64,000 nucleotides of DNA from Pseudomonadales bacterium. Lineage in GTDB: Bacteria; Pseudomonadota; Gammaproteobacteria; Pseudomonadales; Halieaceae. The translations under genes were made by a program, and so were the position numbers. Where the stretch lies: assembly GCA_024234675.1 (NCBI GenBank), contig JACKNU010000006.1, forward strand, positions 1 through 64,000, read 5' to 3'. Shown piece after piece: positions 17,315-25,532 of this stretch. Every line of letters begins with the position of its first letter. Positions within the stretch are counted from its first letter, which is position 1. The notes beneath the pieces are model-generated. The model was not told the DNA's origin. It did no database searches and worked only from the letters and a program-made list of their open reading frames with translations.

Positions 17315-18331
17315 ATGACTGAGATTACGACAATAGGGCTGGACTTGGCAAAGGATACGTTTCACGCCGTATGCTGTGACCAACACGGAAAAGTGATCAA
17401 AAAGAAGATGTTAAAGCGCTCAGGGCTCCTGAGCTGGTTCGCCAACCTGCCACCGAGCCTGGTCGGCGTGGAGGCCTGCGCGAGTGCCCACTACTGGGCG
17501 CGGGAACTCCAGTCCCAGGGCCACCGGGTGAAGCTCATCCCACCGCAGTATGTCAAAGCCTTCGTGCGCGGAAACAAGAACGACTACAACGATGCGCTGG
17601 CCATTGCCGAGGCGGTGGTGCGGCCGGAAATGCGCTTTGTCCCGATCAAGACGGCCGAACAGCAGGATATCCAGGCCCTGCACCGGCTGCGGGAGCGGCG
17701 CCTGCGGGATCGTACTGCCCTGTGTAACCAGTTGCGTGGTCTGCTGGCCGAGTACGGCATTGTGTGCCCGCGGGGCGTCAACGTGCTGCGCAAGCGTATT
17801 CCCCGATTGCTGGAAGATGGCGGGAACGGCCTGAGCGACTTCTTCCGCGAGCTGCTGTCCAGGGGCTATCAGCAGCTGACGGAGCTGGATGAGCATATCG
17901 ATGCCTATACCCGGTCACTGGACACCCTGGCCAGGCAGGATGACGCCTGCCAGCGCTTGCAGACGATCCCGGGGTATGGGCCGGTCATCGCGAGTGCGTT
18001 TTACAGCGCTGTCGGCAATGGGAGTGCTTACCGGCGTGGCCGGGATGTATCGGCCTCACTGGGGATTGTGCCAAGGCAGCATAGCAGCGGCGGCAAGGAG
18101 GTTCTGCTGGGCATCAGCAAGCGCGGTGACCGGTATTTGCGCAGCCTGTTGATACACGGTGCCCGGGCGGTGGTGTCCAGGGCGGCCAACAAGGAGGATG
18201 CGCTGAGTCGCTGGATCAACAAGGTCAGGGCCGCCAGAGGCTTCAACAGGGCCGTGGTGGCGCTGGCCAACAAGCTGGCGAGGATTGGCTGGGCCATACT
18301 GGCCAGGAACACGGTCTATCAAGCCGCGTGA
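17315..18331 (+). CDS. IS110 family transposase (DEDD recombinase)
   Basis: The 338-residue protein has the RuvC-like N-terminal domain with the acidic set at about D10 (IGLDLAKDTFHAV), E53 (LVGVEACAS) and D90/D93 (RGNKNDYNDALAIAEA). The C-terminal Tnp_20-type domain reads QTIPGYGPVIASAF … SLGIVPRQHSSGGK, with the conserved serine at about 257/258 followed by LLGISKRGDRYLRSLL. Both domains are full length, without frameshift or stop. AGCGAGGAGAAG just upstream of 17315 gives a strong ribosome site. Known relatives cut and join DNA under the guidance of an RNA made from the element's own non-coding end. Confidence 0.96.
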   Translation: MTEITTIGLDLAKDTFHAVCCDQHGKVIKKKMLKRSGLLSWFANLPPSLVGVEACASAHYWARELQSQGHRVKLIPPQYVKAFVRGNKNDYNDALAIAEAVVRPEMRFVPIKTAEQQDIQALHRLRERRLRDRTALCNQLRGLLAEYGIVCPRGVNVLRKRIPRLLEDGGNGLSDFFRELLSRGYQQLTELDEHIDAYTRSLDTLARQDDACQRLQTIPGYGPVIASAFYSAVGNGSAYRRGRDVSASLGIVPRQHSSGGKEVLLGISKRGDRYLRSLLIHGARAVVSRAANKEDALSRWINKVRAARGFNRAVVALANKLARIGWAILARNTVYQAA

Positions 18332-18359
18332 CGGCTCGATGATCGAATCAGTTACGATT

Positions 18360-18560
18360 TAACGGAGGGCCCCACCCAGGATTGCGAAGATAATGTAGCC
18401 CACGATGACATCACAGGTCGGACCGGCGTATTGAAAACCTGATAAATTCGACGGCCTCATAAGGCCGCAGGGTCGATAAGGACGATACGCGCTTATTTCA
18501 TCGAGGCCAGGGGGACACAACCCCTATCAACAGGCCGGATATACGAAAGCAACCTTGTCC
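18360..18560 (+). ncRNA. Predicted bridge RNA of the IS110/IS1111 element
   Basis: Two guide-hairpin-guide units are seen. Target unit: guide GATAAATTCGA (18441-18451), hairpin 18452-18467 (6-bp stem, CATA loop), guide CAGGGTCGA (18468-18476). The first is complementary to the right part of the REP-like target (perfect against the TTTATT variant, one mismatch against TTCATT), the second identical to its left part. Donor unit: guide TTATTTCATCG (18493-18503), a GGCC-closed hairpin region (18505-18536), guide ATATACGA (18539-18546). The first pairs over 11 nt (three G-U) with the left end CGATGAGATGG, the second is identical to the right end ATATACGA. Both units meet at CGA, the base triplet shared by both junctions. 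RNA ends are estimated. Confidence 0.8.
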
Positions 18561-18591
18561 CTGTCATCCACGTTACAGAGTCTTGCAATAT

Positions 18592-18604
18592 GGGAGGAGA
18601 CCAT
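18592..18604. repeat. Right subterminal inverted repeat of the IS
   Basis: GGGAGGAGACCAT; it is the exact reverse complement of 17229-17241. Confidence 0.92.
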
Positions 18605-18607
18605 ATA

Positions 18608-18750
18608 CGAATTCATTCGACCACCGAAGCGCCGACCGGACCCGTGGAACTCCGGCCGAATAAATTCGGCCCTACAGGGGGGGTATTGTGGGTCGAATTC
18701 ATTCGACCAACGCCACGGAGAGGGATTTGTAGGGTCGAATTCATTCGACC
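18608..18750. repeat. REP-like cluster after the IS
   Basis: Copies: 18608-18622 (right part of the split target), 18654-18675 (left-facing), 18688-18708 (right-facing, GTGGG variant) and 18729-18750 (right-facing, consensus). The last ends 5 bp before the ggt stop codon. Apart from these copies, 18623-18653 shows no structure I can name. Confidence 0.9.
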
Positions 18751-18755
18751 ACGGC

Positions 18756-20507
18756 TCAATACGCCGCCACCCACCCCCCCGGGCGACGGGTGTCGGTGGC
18801 CCCCAGCAGCCAGCCGTCCCGTAGCATGATGGACTGGGTGCGGCCGATGGTGCGCCCGCCCGCCTTCACCTGGTGGCCCATCTCCCGCAGCAGCCTGAGC
18901 GTGTCCGGGCTGATACCCTGCTCCGCCTGCAACTCATCGGGCAGCCACTGGTGGTGGATGCGCGGGCTGATGCCGGCGGTGGCGACGTTCATGTCGAAGG
19001 CCATGGCGTTGAGGATGGTCTGCAGCACGGTGGTGATGATCATGCTGCCCCCCGGACTGCCGGTGGCGAACCAGGGCTGCCCATCGCGAAAGACGATGGT
19101 GGGGCTCATGGAGGACAGGGGCCGCTTGCCGCCCGCGATGGCGTTGCGCTCGCCCTGCACCAGCCCGAACATATTGGCCCCGCCGGGCAGGGCGGCGAAG
19201 TCGCCCATCTCGTTGTTGAGCAGCATGCCGGTGCCCGGCACCGCGATGGCCGAGCCGAAACTGGCGTTGAGGGTGTAGGTATTGCTGACCATGTTGCCGT
19301 GGCGGTCGGCGATGGTGTACTGGGTGGTGTCCTGGCTTTCGCCCTTGAGCACCCGGCCCGGCGCGATCTGCGCCGCGGGCGTGGCGCGCTGGTCTGTTAT
19401 CAGCTTGCGCTGGCGAGCCGCATAGGCCTTGTCGGTGAGCGCCGCCACCGGCACCGCGACGAAATCCGGGTCACCCAGGTACTCGCTGCGGTCGGCGTAC
19501 GCCAGTTTCATGGCCTCGGTGAGCAGGTGCAGGTAGGCGGCGCTGTTGTGCCCCAGGGCGGCCAGGTCCTCGTTTTCCAGCAGGTTGAGGATCTGCAGGA
19601 TATGCACGCCGCCGGAGGAGGGCGGGGGCGCCGACACGATCTCGAAGTCGCGGAAGCTGCCGCGAATCGGCGGCCGCTCCAGGGCGCGGTAGGCCGCCAG
19701 GTCATCCAGGGTGATCAGGCCATTGCCCCGCTGCATCTCCGCGGCGATGCGGCTGGCGACCTCGCCCTGGTAAAAACCCTCCTTGCCGCGGGCGGCGATC
19801 TGCCGCAGGGTCCAGGCCAGGTCGGGCTGGCGCAGGATCTCGCCGATCTCATAGGCGCTGCCGTCGGGCTTGAAATACAGCCGCAGCGCTTCCGGGTTCC
19901 GGCGCAGGCGATCGGCTCGGGCCGCGAGCTCGTAGTTGAGGGCGAAGGAGACCGGGAAGCCCTCCTCGGCCAGGGCGATGGCGGGCGCCAGTACCTGTTC
20001 CCGGCTCATGCTGCCGTAGTGTTCCAGGGCGTACAGCATGCCCGCCACCGTGCCCGGCACGCCCGAGGCCTGGTGGCTGAAATACTCGAGCATGAAATCT
20101 TCCTTGCCGTCTTCCCCGAGGAACATGTCGCGGCTCGCCGCCGCGGGGGCGGTCTCGCGGTAGTCGATGAATACCTGCCGGTTGTCCTCCGCCAGGTGGA
20201 TCAGCATGAAGCCGCCGCCCCCCAGGTTGCCCGCCCGCGGGTAGGTCACCGCCAGGGCGAAGCCGGTGGCCACGGCCGCGTCCACCACGTTGCCCCCCTG
20301 CTGCAGGATGCGCAGGCCCGCCTCGGTGGCCAGTTGCTCGGGGCCGACGACCATGCCGGTGCGCCCGACAATGGGCAGGAAGCGCTCGTTGTAATCGATG
20401 ATGGGGGTCTGTTCCGCCGGCGCCGTTGCCCGCGCCTGGGCGGGGCTCGCGGCCACCATTGCCAGGCTGAGGTACAGGGAGAGGAGGGTGGAGGCGAGTT
20501 TTTGCAT
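18756..20507 (-). CDS. ggt: Gamma-glutamyltransferase
   Basis: The start at 20507 (MQKLASTLLSLYLSLAM) gives 583 residues with a Sec signal peptide cleaved after about residue 26 (SPAQARA). The large-subunit part has GGNVVDAAVATGFALAVTYP and GNLGGGGFMLIH, typical of the family. Self-cleavage should occur before the Thr in GESQDTTQYTIADRHG, creating the catalytic N-terminal Thr of the small subunit; the downstream PLSSMSPTIVF and GSPGGSMIITTVLQ motifs are intact. The enzyme works in the periplasm and transfers or hydrolyses the glutamyl group of glutathione. It stands alone between the repeats and the hairpin element. Confidence 0.95.
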   Translation of the reverse strand: MQKLASTLLSLYLSLAMVAASPAQARATAPAEQTPIIDYNERFLPIVGRTGMVVGPEQLATEAGLRILQQGGNVVDAAVATGFALAVTYPRAGNLGGGGFMLIHLAEDNRQVFIDYRETAPAAASRDMFLGEDGKEDFMLEYFSHQASGVPGTVAGMLYALEHYGSMSREQVLAPAIALAEEGFPVSFALNYELAARADRLRRNPEALRLYFKPDGSAYEIGEILRQPDLAWTLRQIAARGKEGFYQGEVASRIAAEMQRGNGLITLDDLAAYRALERPPIRGSFRDFEIVSAPPPSSGGVHILQILNLLENEDLAALGHNSAAYLHLLTEAMKLAYADRSEYLGDPDFVAVPVAALTDKAYAARQRKLITDQRATPAAQIAPGRVLKGESQDTTQYTIADRHGNMVSNTYTLNASFGSAIAVPGTGMLLNNEMGDFAALPGGANMFGLVQGERNAIAGGKRPLSSMSPTIVFRDGQPWFATGSPGGSMIITTVLQTILNAMAFDMNVATAGISPRIHHQWLPDELQAEQGISPDTLRLLREMGHQVKAGGRTIGRTQSIMLRDGWLLGATDTRRPGGWVAAY

Positions 20508-20603
20508 GCGGTTTACCGGTTCGCGGGGCGTTTGGTCTGGAACGGGGACTTTAACTGTTTTGCCCGGCGCAGCATACTCACTGTGCTGATAGTGCCGCCA
20601 CGA

Positions 20604-20705
20604 GGCATGGGGTGTACCCTCGCGGGACTCGCCGTGAATACATCCATGTAGGCTCGTGTTCGGCATCCATGCCTCTCACGGTCCCGCGAGGGTACACCCC
20701 ATGCC
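20604..20705. repeat. Structured inverted-repeat element with 52-nt core (copy A)
   Basis: Perfect 25-bp arms (20604-20628 and 20681-20705) enclose a 52-nt core (20629-20680). Read on the minus strand, the core is 39/52 identical to the core of copy B (43276-43327), but the arms of the two copies are unrelated. Two short hairpins with GG-centred loops (…CATGGATG…) and a CGTG/CACG closing stem can be drawn, and the differences between copies include three compensatory pair changes. It fills most of the 252-bp gap between ggt and the next gene. Confidence 0.85.
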
Positions 20706-20759
20706 CCGCGGCTGGATCAGGCCAGGTCAAAACGGCAGTCGCGGGAAGAAGGACTCACT

Positions 20760-21062
20760 ATGAAGAAAAAAATAACGCGTGAACTTGCGCGCCGCTGGAC
20801 CGACATGTTCACCGCCCTGGCCGCCGGCGAGGATGTGCCGCCGGGGCAGCGGCTGCACTGCGAGGGCATGATGGAGGCGGCGCTGCTGGTGGGGGCCGCT
20901 TCGGCGCAAGAGCTGTCCCGGGCCATGGACGACTGCTACCGGGAGGCCTTCGGGCGCTCGCTGGCTGCGGATTTCGGCGCGGACTGGCAGGGGCTTTTCC
21001 CTTTTCCCCAGATTCCCGCCATGGCGCGGCGGGCGCCGGTGTATCCCAGCACCAGCGAATGA
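20760..21062 (+). CDS. Uncharacterised 100-residue protein
   Basis: An ATG at 20760 follows GAAGGACT. The product is soluble and mostly helical (ITRELARRWTDMFTALAAGEDV, MMEAALLVGAASAQELSRAM), with no signal peptide and no motif I recognise. The C-terminal 25 residues contain aromatic and proline residues (LFPFPQIPAMARRAPVYP). Codon use fits the chromosome. Function unknown. Confidence 0.65.
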   Translation: MKKKITRELARRWTDMFTALAAGEDVPPGQRLHCEGMMEAALLVGAASAQELSRAMDDCYREAFGRSLAADFGADWQGLFPFPQIPAMARRAPVYPSTSE

Positions 21063-21096
21063 TTATAATGCGGCACCCATGCCAAGGAATTCGACC

Positions 21097-21642
21097 ATGA
21101 TAGTTTCCCCCCTGCGTTTTTGTGCCGGCGTCCTGCTCGCCTGCCTGCTGGCCGCCTGTGGCAGCACGGCGGCCGCCCCCGGCAAGGTCGAGACCAACTA
21201 CGACCAGAGCTTCGACTTCAGCCAGGTCAAGACGATCTACATCCAGCCTTTCAGCCGCACCGACGCGGCCACCATCACCGTCAGCGACGGGCAGATCCAG
21301 CGCATCAACGCGGCCATCACCACCGAGCTGGAAGGCAAGGGGCTCAGGATAGTGCCCGACAGCGGCAGCGCCGATCTGCTGCTGAGCTGGTACCTCGTCA
21401 CCGAGGACCGGGTGTACGCCGCGCCGGGCAGCTGCCCGGGCTGTGACCGCCCGGCGGACAGCGACAGCCAGCGCTTTGCCAAGGGCACGCTGAGCGTCGA
21501 TATGTATGACCCCGTTCGGGGCCTGCCGGTGTGGCGGTCGATCCTGCGCACCCGGCTGACCGCCGAGCCGGGCTCGGAGCAGGCCGAGCGGGACCGGCGC
21601 GAGGCCGCCGCCGCGATGTTTGCGAACTTTCCCCCGGCCTAG
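21097..21642 (+). CDS. DUF4136-type lipoprotein
   Basis: The start at 21097 (MIVSPLRFCAG) is preferred over 21079 because AAGGAA lies about 9 nt upstream and the lipoprotein signal LLAACGS then falls at the usual distance. The 181-residue product shows the DUF4136 pattern: NYDQSFDFSQVKTIYIQPF at the start of the mature domain, ITTELEGKGLRIVPDSGSADLLLSW in the middle, and a final acidic/basic helix. The family is anchored to the membrane and has no known function. A four-cysteine insert (CPGCDRP region) is unusual. Confidence 0.8.
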   Translation: MIVSPLRFCAGVLLACLLAACGSTAAAPGKVETNYDQSFDFSQVKTIYIQPFSRTDAATITVSDGQIQRINAAITTELEGKGLRIVPDSGSADLLLSWYLVTEDRVYAAPGSCPGCDRPADSDSQRFAKGTLSVDMYDPVRGLPVWRSILRTRLTAEPGSEQAERDRREAAAAMFANFPPA

Positions 21643-21662
21643 GGGCAGGGCAGCGCGGGGCC

Positions 21663-22307
21663 ATGTCCATGCAGTACGAGAGTTACCGGCGCGAGTACAT
21701 CGCCGGCGGGCTGAGCCGGGATATGCTGGCCGCCTCGCCCATCGCCCAGTTCGAGGCCTGGCTGGAGCAGGCGGTGAACGCCGGGCTCAAGGACCCCACC
21801 GCCATGGTGCTGGCGACGGTCGACGCCCAGGGGCTGCCCTGGCAGCGCATCGTGCTGCTCAAGGGGCTGTCCCACGGCGGTTTCGTGTTCTATACCAACT
21901 ACGGCAGCGCCAAAGCCGCGGCCATGGCCCACAATCCGCAGGTGTCACTGCTGTTTCCCTGGAACGAGCTGGACCGGCAGGTGATCGTGGGCGGCACGGT
22001 AGAGAAAATGTCGGTGGCGGAGTCGGCCAGTTATTTCCTGACCCGGCCGCGGGAGAGCCAGATCGCCGCCTGGGCCTCGCGCCAGAGCCGGCCGATATCC
22101 GCCCGGGCGCTGCTGGAGAAACAGGTGCAGGTGCTGCGGGAGAAGTTCGGCAAGGGTGAGATCCCCGTGCCGGACTTCTGGGGCGGCTACCGGGTATTGC
22201 CCCGGCGCATCGAGTTCTGGCAGGGTGGGGAGCACCGCCTGCACGACCGCTTTCTCTATACCCGGCAGGCGGATGACAACTGGACTATTGAGCAGCTACA
22301 GCCATGA
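21663..22307 (+). CDS. pdxH: Pyridoxamine 5'-phosphate oxidase
   Basis: The 214-residue protein starts MSMQYESYRREYIAGGL, the standard N terminus. FMN-binding segments are present (DPTAMVLATVDAQGLPWQRI, LLKGLSHGGFVFYTNYGSAKA), as are the family signature around ESASYFLTRPRESQIAAWAS and the C-terminal FWGGYRVLPRRIEFWQGG…LHDRFLY. It oxidises pyridoxine or pyridoxamine 5'-phosphate to pyridoxal 5'-phosphate in the cytoplasm. It starts 20 bp after the DUF4136 gene and 14 bp before a lipocalin-like gene, so the three are probably co-transcribed. Confidence 0.97.
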   Translation: MSMQYESYRREYIAGGLSRDMLAASPIAQFEAWLEQAVNAGLKDPTAMVLATVDAQGLPWQRIVLLKGLSHGGFVFYTNYGSAKAAAMAHNPQVSLLFPWNELDRQVIVGGTVEKMSVAESASYFLTRPRESQIAAWASRQSRPISARALLEKQVQVLREKFGKGEIPVPDFWGGYRVLPRRIEFWQGGEHRLHDRFLYTRQADDNWTIEQLQP

Positions 22308-22321
22308 CACGGGAGGTATGA

Positions 22322-22795
22322 ATGGCCACCATCAGCAAGGATGATCTCGTCGGCACCTGGGAACTGGAGTCCTGGACCATCGGCTACGCCGACCGCGACG
22401 AGCTGAGTTTTCCCTTCGGCGAGGAGCCCCTGGGGTTGTTGCTGTACAGCACCGATGGCTGGATGAGCGCATCCATCGCCAGGCCCGACCGGGAGCGCCT
22501 GCCCGAGGATGTGAATTACCGCAAGCTGCCGGACGCCCTCAAGGCGGCGGCCTTCTCTTCCTACTTTCACTACGCCGGCCGCTACCGGGTGGTGGATGGC
22601 GACGTGGTGCACTTCGTCACCCAGAGCCTCAACCCCAACTTCCCCGGCACCGAGCAGTTGCGCCATGCCGAGCTGGATGGCCACACCCTGGTGCTCAGCG
22701 GCAAGGACGAGGTGGGCGGCGTCACCCGCTTCCACTCGCTGGTCTGGCACCGCGCGCAGGCCACCGGCGACGGCGTCGTGATCGGCGACGGCTAA
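22322..22795 (+). CDS. Lipocalin-like domain protein (Lipocalin_5 type)
   Basis: The 157-residue soluble protein begins DDLVGTWELESWTIGYADRD, the hallmark start of the Lipocalin_5 family, then EPLGLLLYSTDGWMSASI, YFHYAGRYRVVDGDVVHFV and the closing strand RFHSLVWHRA. Members form a small barrel and bind unknown small ligands, sometimes as cyclases or isomerases in biosynthetic pathways. An ATG at 22322 follows GGGAGGT by 4 nt. Confidence 0.82.
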   Translation: MATISKDDLVGTWELESWTIGYADRDELSFPFGEEPLGLLLYSTDGWMSASIARPDRERLPEDVNYRKLPDALKAAAFSSYFHYAGRYRVVDGDVVHFVTQSLNPNFPGTEQLRHAELDGHTLVLSGKDEVGGVTRFHSLVWHRAQATGDGVVIGDG

Positions 22796-22833
22796 GCGGG
22801 CCCCACTCGGAAACGGGCCTGGCGTTGCGCGGA

Positions 22834-24117
22834 TCAGGCCCGGCGCTGGCTGAAATAACGCGGCTCCGAATCCAGCCCCAGCAACTGGCGGCGTATCATA
22901 TCCAAACCGGCGGCGGCCACCATGGTCTGGAACAGGGTGCGCTCCACCGGCCAGCGCAGGCAGCAGCTGCGCAGGTCCTCGCGGCTACCCCAGGCCAGCC
23001 ACACCGTGCCCACGGGCTTCTCGGGCGTGCCCCCGTCCGGCCCGGCGATGCCCGATACCGCGATGGCGTAGTCGGCCCCGGCCCGCTCCAGGGCGCCCAG
23101 CGCCATCTGCCGCACCACCGCTTCGCTGACGGCACCCTCGCTGGCCAGCGTGGCCGCGTCCACCCCCAGCACCGCTTGCTTGATGGCATTGGCGTAGGTG
23201 ACGAAGCCGGCGTGGAAGGCCTCGGATGAACCGGGGATGCGGGTCAGCATGGAGGCGATCAGGCCGCCGGTACAGGACTCGGCGGTGGTGAGGGTGGCGC
23301 CGCGCTGGCGCAGCAGCTCCAGCACCCTCTCTCCCAGCAGGCAGTCGCCCTCGCCGATGATGTGGTCGCCGAACAGCTGTTCCAGCTGCTCGCGGCAGCG
23401 CTGGCGGGCGGGCAGGGCATCACTGCTGTCGACCGTCAACTTGATCTCCATCTGCGGAGCGCCGGCGCGAAAGCCCAGCTCCACTTCCGGGGGCCAGTCG
23501 GGAATGCCGTCGCTGATCATCTGCTGGGCGCTGGACTCCCCCAGGCCGAATGTCTGCAGCCGCAGGATGCTGCGCTGGGCCGGGCGTTCCAGCCGCCGGG
23601 CCAGGTCGGCGACGATGCCGTCCAGCATCGCAGCCAGCTCCCCGGGGACCCCGGGGGTGCAGATGACGCGGCACTTGCCCACCATGAGTTCAAAGCCCAC
23701 CGCGCTGCCAATCGGGTTGGGGACGATTTTCGCCCCGGCGGGCAGCAGGGCCTGCTTCATATTGGCCGCATTCAGCGGCAGCTTGCGGCGCCCGCACCAC
23801 TGCTCCAGGTGGGTCACCGCCTCGGGGTGTGCGGCGATGCCGACCCCGGTCACGTTGGCCAGCACCTCAGCGGTGAGGTCGTCTATGGTGGGCCCCAGGC
23901 CGCCGTTGACGATCAGCAGGTCGGCCGCGTCCGCCATGGTCGCCATTTCCCTGGCCAGCAGTTCCCGGTCGTCCCCGACCGTGACCTTGCGGTGCACGCT
24001 GATGGCCAGTTCTGACAGGCGCCGGGCGATCAGGGCGGAATTGGAGTCCACTGTATCGCCGCTCATGATCTCGTTGCCGGTCAACAGCAATTGTACTTTC
24101 AGTTCGGTTGCGCTCAT
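22834..24117 (-). CDS. cinA: CinA-type protein / nicotinamide-nucleotide amidohydrolase
   Basis: The start at 24117 gives 427 residues, the full-length two-domain form. The N-terminal MoCF-like domain has LLTGNEIMSGDTVDSNS and IVNGGLGPTIDDLTAE; the C-terminal PncC domain has TTAESCTGGLIASMLT…GSSEAFHAGFVTYAN, with the catalytic serine/threonine region, and AIAVSGIAGPDGGTPEKPVGTVW. The enzyme removes the amide from NMN in pyridine nucleotide salvage. It is divergent from the Nudix gene (150 bp apart). A recA neighbour, common elsewhere, is not present here. Confidence 0.95.
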   Translation of the reverse strand: MSATELKVQLLLTGNEIMSGDTVDSNSALIARRLSELAISVHRKVTVGDDRELLAREMATMADAADLLIVNGGLGPTIDDLTAEVLANVTGVGIAAHPEAVTHLEQWCGRRKLPLNAANMKQALLPAGAKIVPNPIGSAVGFELMVGKCRVICTPGVPGELAAMLDGIVADLARRLERPAQRSILRLQTFGLGESSAQQMISDGIPDWPPEVELGFRAGAPQMEIKLTVDSSDALPARQRCREQLEQLFGDHIIGEGDCLLGERVLELLRQRGATLTTAESCTGGLIASMLTRIPGSSEAFHAGFVTYANAIKQAVLGVDAATLASEGAVSEAVVRQMALGALERAGADYAIAVSGIAGPDGGTPEKPVGTVWLAWGSREDLRSCCLRWPVERTLFQTMVAAAGLDMIRRQLLGLDSEPRYFSQRRA

Positions 24118-24266
24118 GGTGTTCCCGATGTGTGGCCCCGGTAGCGGGCGGCGGAGGGTTGCAAGCATAGCCGCATTGCTCTACCCGGGGCAAAGTGCGT
24201 AACGGCAGTGCGGCGTATAGAATGCTCCCGGGTGGTTCGCCCGCAGGCAGCCGGACAGGGGGGCGC

Positions 24267-24860
24267 GTGACAGCTTTGAACTTTTGCCAGGACTGCGGCG
24301 CCGCGCTGCAGCCCCACATGGTCGGCGGCGAGCAGCGCAACCACGCTTATTGCCGGCGCTGCCGGCTGCCCCGCTATGACCACCCGCTGGTGGTGGTGAC
24401 CTGCTTTGTCGCCTGCGGCCAGCGCCTGCTGTGGGTGCGGCGCGCACTGCCGCCCCAGCGCGGCCTGTGGGCCATCCCCGGCGGCTACCTCGAGGGCGGC
24501 GAAACCCTGGCGGCAGGGGCCGCCCGGGAGCTGTACGAGGAGGCGGGCATCGGGCTGCCGCCCGCGCGCCTGCAGCTTTATATGACCGGCACCATTACCT
24601 TCATCAACCAGGTCTACGTGGGCTTTCGCGCCAGCGTCGCCAGCGAGGACTGCGCCCCCGGCCCGGAATCCCTGGCCTGTGGCTTCTACTCCCGCGACGA
24701 GTGCCCCTGGGACGAGGTGGCCTATCCCCAGGTCAACGACTCCATCCGTCGCGCCTACGACGACCTGGAGAGCGGCTGCTTCGGGGTGTGGCAGGCGGAG
24801 ATGAGCGACGCCCATTACACCCTGCGGGCGGTGTCCCAGACCGGTCCCCGGCCCGGCTAG
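24267..24860 (+). CDS. Nudix hydrolase with N-terminal zinc ribbon
   Basis: A GTG at 24267 with AGGGGGG upstream gives 197 residues. A zinc ribbon (CQDCGAAL … CRRC) precedes the Nudix box GGYLEGGETLAAGAARELYEEAGI, given here from GGYLEGGE to REL..EEAGI, matching GX5EX7REUXEEXGU. The combination is typical of NADH-pyrophosphatase-like or ADP-ribose-type enzymes that clean up or signal with dinucleotides. The 3' end overlaps the convergent DUF924 gene by 4 bp. Confidence 0.9.
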   Translation: MTALNFCQDCGAALQPHMVGGEQRNHAYCRRCRLPRYDHPLVVVTCFVACGQRLLWVRRALPPQRGLWAIPGGYLEGGETLAAGAARELYEEAGIGLPPARLQLYMTGTITFINQVYVGFRASVASEDCAPGPESLACGFYSRDECPWDEVAYPQVNDSIRRAYDDLESGCFGVWQAEMSDAHYTLRAVSQTGPRPG

Positions 24861-25447
24861 AACCCGCCGTGCTGCGCCAGGTGCTCCAGCTCGGCCGGGG
24901 TCGATTCCCGCCCCAGGATGGCGTTGCGGTGGGGGAAGCGGCCGAATTGCGCGATCACCTCCCGATGAGCCCGGGCGTAGCGGGTGAAGCCGGCGACTGA
25001 CGCGCTGCCGGCGTCCCGCTCCAGTGCCGCGAACAGGCGCAGGCACTCGTCCTGGGTGGCCAGGTCCTCGCAGTGCTCCAGGGGCAGGTACAGGAACACC
25101 CGGTGAATGGCCGGCAGGCGCCGGTGGCGGCCGGCGGCGATGGTCTTCCGGGTCAGCGCCAGCGCCCGCTGGTCCCCGGCAAAGGCCCGCGGCGTGCCGC
25201 GAAAGAGGTTGCGGGTGAACTGGTCCAGCAGCAGCACCAGGGCGACGAGGCCGGCGTCATCATTTTCCCAGGGCTGCAACTCGCCCGCCAGGGCGCGCTC
25301 CACCAGCGCCCCGAAACGGCGGCGCAGGTCGGCATCCACCGCCTCGCTGGCGCTGAACCACAGCTTGTTGCGGTCCGCGCCGGCCATGCCGGCCGCGTCC
25401 AGGGGCCCGAACCAGTAGTCGTGTATGTCCTGAATTGCCGCCTGCAT
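24857..25447 (-). CDS. DUF924 family protein
   Basis: The start at 25447 (MQAAIQDIHDYWFGPLD) gives 196 residues. The family pattern is clear: DYWFG near the N terminus, NKLWFSASEAVDADLRRRFG, LVLLLDQFTRNLFRGTPRAFA and LPLEHCEDLATQDECLRLF, and a final FGRFPHRNAILGRESTPAE. Members are all-alpha, TPR-like cytoplasmic proteins of unknown role. The gene is convergent with the Nudix gene and divergent from the FKBP gene. Confidence 0.9.
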   Translation of the reverse strand: MQAAIQDIHDYWFGPLDAAGMAGADRNKLWFSASEAVDADLRRRFGALVERALAGELQPWENDDAGLVALVLLLDQFTRNLFRGTPRAFAGDQRALALTRKTIAAGRHRRLPAIHRVFLYLPLEHCEDLATQDECLRLFAALERDAGSASVAGFTRYARAHREVIAQFGRFPHRNAILGRESTPAELEHLAQHGGF

Positions 25448-25532
25448 GGCTGGATAACCCCCCTCGCGCGCCCCCGGGCGCCGGCATGTGTTAAAGTGCG
25501 CGACCTCCTGAACCAGCATAGCGGAAATCACC

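Larger units (their letters stand above)
17222..18607 (+). mobile_element. IS110 family insertion sequence, IS1111 subgroup, inserted in a REP-like palindrome
   Basis: One transposase gene is bounded by perfect 13-bp subterminal inverted repeats (17229-17241 and 18592-18604). Seven bases lie outside the left repeat and three outside the right one, the layout known for the IS1111 subgroup. No target duplication other than a shared CGA is seen. Joining the left flank (…GTAGGGT-CGA) to the right flank (CGA-ATTCATTCGACC) restores an intact REP-like repeat, so the target is certain. A 260-bp non-coding stretch follows the gene, where IS1111 elements carry their bridge RNA. The element appears complete and could be active. 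Confidence 0.92.

Noticed and set aside
22796..22833. GGCCC…GGGCC hairpin between lipocalin and cinA genes as a terminator
   Set aside because: Short stem, long loop and no T-tract; could be chance in this base composition.
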